From assembly GCA_023228045.1 (NCBI GenBank), contig JALOBY010000005.1:1-64000 (forward strand): a stretch of 64,000 bases of DNA, read 5' to 3'. The stretch is from Endomicrobiales bacterium. GTDB lineage: Bacteria; Elusimicrobiota; Endomicrobiia; Endomicrobiales; JALOBY01. The position numbers were made by a program, and so were the translations under genes. The stretch's first letter is position 1; each line of letters begins with the position of its first letter. Below, in pieces: positions 63,301-64,000 of this stretch. Below the pieces are notes generated by a model, which did not search any database, was not told where the DNA came from, and worked only from the letters and a program-made list of their open reading frames with translations.

Positions 63301-64000
63301 TTGAAATACCCAATGCCAATACTGCCAGAATAGTTGCCCCATGCGCTATTGCCAATACCAATGCCATAGGTAAAGTTGCCGTATGCATTATAACCAATGC
63401 CAATGCCGTAAGAATAGTTGTTGTTTGCACTATACCCAAAACCAATGCCATAGTTAGTGTTTCCAGACACATTCACACCCAAGTTAATAACATTAGTTCC
63501 GCTTGCAAAAGTTATGGTGCTAACGATGATTGGATTTTGAAATGTCTGGCTTGCACTCCAGGTGTTTGTGGTTGATAAAATGCCTGCAAGGGTAATATCA
63601 CCTAATCCCGCCGTTGAAACTAAAATAGAACCATCTGCAAATATAACTGAACTGGTGGTGATACCGTAACCGGTGTTTACAAAATTCTTATTTGAGGTGA
63701 TTGTGTCTGTCGCATTATTAACCGCATAAGAACCTAAAGCGCCGCCGTTGCGTGCTGTGTTCTGTGCTCCCGCACCTAATGCAAAACCACTTTCTGCATT
63801 AGAGGCAGCATTCATTCCAATAGCAATGGATGAGGACATGGCTGCTGCGTAATAACCAATACCAATGCCATAGTAACGGTTGTTGGCTGCACCATAACCA
63901 ATGCCAATGCCATAGTTACTGTTGTTAGCCGCACCAGACCCAATGCCAATACCATAGTTATAGTTATTGGATGCGCCAGGCCCAATACCGATGCCTCGAG
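60372..64000 (-). CDS. Giant secreted beta-roll protein with YadA-head-like 14-residue repeats (5' end outside window)
   Basis: At least about 1207 aa; the frame is open through the right edge, so the start and signal peptide are missing. Over 50 tandem 14-residue units with consensus GIGIGxxAxxNxxY, the YadA/Hep_Hag head pattern that builds a left-handed parallel beta-roll. A linker block (SSSIAIGMNAAS...GFALGAGAQNTA...NKNFVNTGYGITTSS...ASQTFQNP) recurs three times, the last shortened. The C-terminal about 115 residues are a beta-rich domain (FVSGGKYIIIVKQPAGG...LTSTANAVDILEF) like phage-tail-fibre ends. No YadA membrane anchor is present. Only Met near 63839 is an internal start-like codon. 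Confidence 0.9.
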   Translation of the reverse strand, partial: RGIGIGPGASNNYNYGIGIGSGAANNSNYGIGIGYGAANNRYYGIGIGYYAAAMSSSIAIGMNAASNAESGFALGAGAQNTARNGGALGSYAVNNATDTITSNKNFVNTGYGITTSSVIFADGSILVSTAGLGDITLAGILSTTNTWSASQTFQNPIIVSTITFASGTNVINLGVNVSGNTNYGIGFGYSANNNYSYGIGIGYNAYGNFTYGIGIGNSAWGNYSGSIGIGYFNGDNYTSGIGIGNYNIDTHTYGIGIGHYTEYSRVYGIAIGDNAFDNTDYGIGIGNRVNNNKLSGIGIGNYATVNYSYGIGIGYYANNNYTYGIGIGNNAYGNYSRGVGVGYYAYNNNTFGIGIGNYAYGNSSFGVGIGSGAYNNTSYGVGIGNNASGNFTYGIGIGNNATVNYSYGIGIGGNANQNNDYGIGIGNSAKNNYTSGIGIGGNASDNSSYGIGIGSGAANNSSYGIGIGYGAANNINYGIGIGYYAAAVSSSIAIGMNAASPAESGFALGAGAQNTARNGGALGSYAINNASETITSNKNFVNTGYGITTSSVIFADGSVLVSTGGLGIALASILSTTNTWSASQTFQNPITVSTITFADGTDTINLGPNVSGNTGYGIGFGYGAYNNSSYGVGIGSSAYNNYTNGIGIGYNAYGNRDQGIGIGKDAYSNYTSGIGIGNYANNNYIYGIGIGSAAYNNYTSGIGIGKGAYNNYNSGIGIGSTAHDNPSGIGIGANAQFNSSQGISIGESAASNSAQGIGIGKQVQTNTTSGIGIGGSGASSNSSYGVGIGYFASGNLTNGIGIGYLTKNNSTSGIGIGIGAYNNSNFGIGIGSSAYNNYSSGIGIGYQAYKNYSSGIGIGYTANLNYTKGIGIGYLANSNTTTGIGIGAYASGIHTAGIGIGRSAGSNYIYGIGIGGYASSNFNNGIGIGNTAGTNSDQGIGIGNNTSNNKNRSIGIGNTAQWNANSSGYDAGIGIGNNAYYNQSFGIGIGPGANYNKDYSIGIGSGAANSRYFGIGIGNYAIAISSSIAIGMNAVSSSAASGFALGAGARNTALNGGALGSYAVNNATGTITSNKNFVNTGYGITTSSITADGTIVFSKGIAQLNQSTQTLTDAASITWDTSSGGFATVTLSATRVLSSPSNFVSGGKYIIIVKQPAGGACALTYGAAYKFPGTAAPVLTSTANAVDILEFTSNGSVLYLSKFIPDLR
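60950..63440 (-). repeat. 42-bp coding tandem repeat array with larger super-repeats
   Basis: The DNA repeats with a 42-bp period around CCAATGCCAATGCCA on the plus strand, interrupted only by linker blocks. The linker plus flanks at about 62150-62570 and 63440-63850 are nearly identical at DNA level, with a spacing of about 1.29 kb. A shortened third linker is at about 60720-60960. The array continues to the window edge at 64000. Confidence 0.9.

Noticed and set aside
60950..63440. Regularly spaced direct repeats that could suggest a CRISPR array.
   Set aside because: The units are contiguous 42-mers without unique spacers, degenerate, in frame with a long ORF, and no cas genes are present.
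60574..63575. Many plus-strand ORFs (for example 61458-62276, 272 codons) opposite the beta-roll gene, plus shifted minus-strand ORFs.
   Set aside because: The 42-bp period keeps all frames free of stops, and the readings are low-complexity (NANA, QCQC, LALALG). Only the GIGIG frame has a sensible fold and extends through the linkers and C-terminal domain.

Overview
This window comes from a low-GC, Gram-negative bacterium. The diderm envelope is shown by a TolC-type outer-membrane channel, an MlaD/MlaF/MlaE lipid-transport set, several lipoproteins and a class A penicillin-binding protein. Gene content (pyruvate phosphate dikinase, a TatD-linked radical SAM protein, RicT, a cdaA-cdaR remnant-glmM block, many secreted repeat proteins) suggests an anaerobe. 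My best guess is Elusimicrobiota (Endomicrobia-like) or a neighbouring lineage; this is inference, because no rRNA is present.

Layout. 1-4.4 kb: an emrA-emrB-tolC tripartite efflux cassette with dispersed repeats in front of emrA and tolC. 4.4-12.4 kb: a mixed housekeeping segment (polysaccharide deacetylase, GIY-YIG protein, tRNA-Gln, DUF1844, gltX, hisG, cvpA, DUF1015) and a divergent M23 lipoprotein. 12.4-20.4 kb: an exported protein, then the rightward operon tmk-holB-ricT-metG-tatD-radical SAM-3D-domain protein. 20.8-38.1 kb: a long leftward core run: tilS-hpt-ftsH-folE-folP-cdaA-(35-aa CdaR remnant)-glmM-pdxJ-glmS-acpS-nnrD, then an LTA-synthase-like enzyme, an M20 amidohydrolase, thiL, tsaE and tsaB. 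38.2-42.9 kb: small accessory genes (duplicated basic protein, HTH protein, HAMP-only membrane protein, lipoprotein, a second FtsH without a periplasmic domain, a CBS protein). 43.0-48.6 kb: PBP1A and, convergent to it, ppdK behind a long structured leader. 48.6-56.6 kb: the leftward rpsF-ssb-rpsR-rplI-dnaB-alr-mlaE-mlaF-mlaD block with a consensus promoter and an S6:S18-type leader. 57.3-64 kb: two large secreted proteins, one with LamG and carbohydrate-binding-like domains, one a >1200-aa protein built from 14-residue YadA-head-like repeats and running off the right edge.

The most unusual features are not single genes. (1) A dispersed, hairpin-rich repeat sits directly in front of six genes, always in the gene's orientation, and its 3' end supplies the Shine-Dalgarno sequence. 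(2) The CdaR position between cdaA and glmM is filled by a 35-residue single-helix microprotein that was easy to miss. (3) Several transcription units have a TATAAT-like -10 box only 6-9 nt before the start codon, suggesting leaderless mRNAs. (4) A two-gene unit with a perfect TTGACA-17-TATAAT promoter makes an HTH protein and an internally duplicated basic protein. (5) The giant beta-roll protein has large recombinogenic super-repeats but no visible outer-membrane anchor. Other intergenic regions are filled with short palindromic repeats of a common bacterial type.
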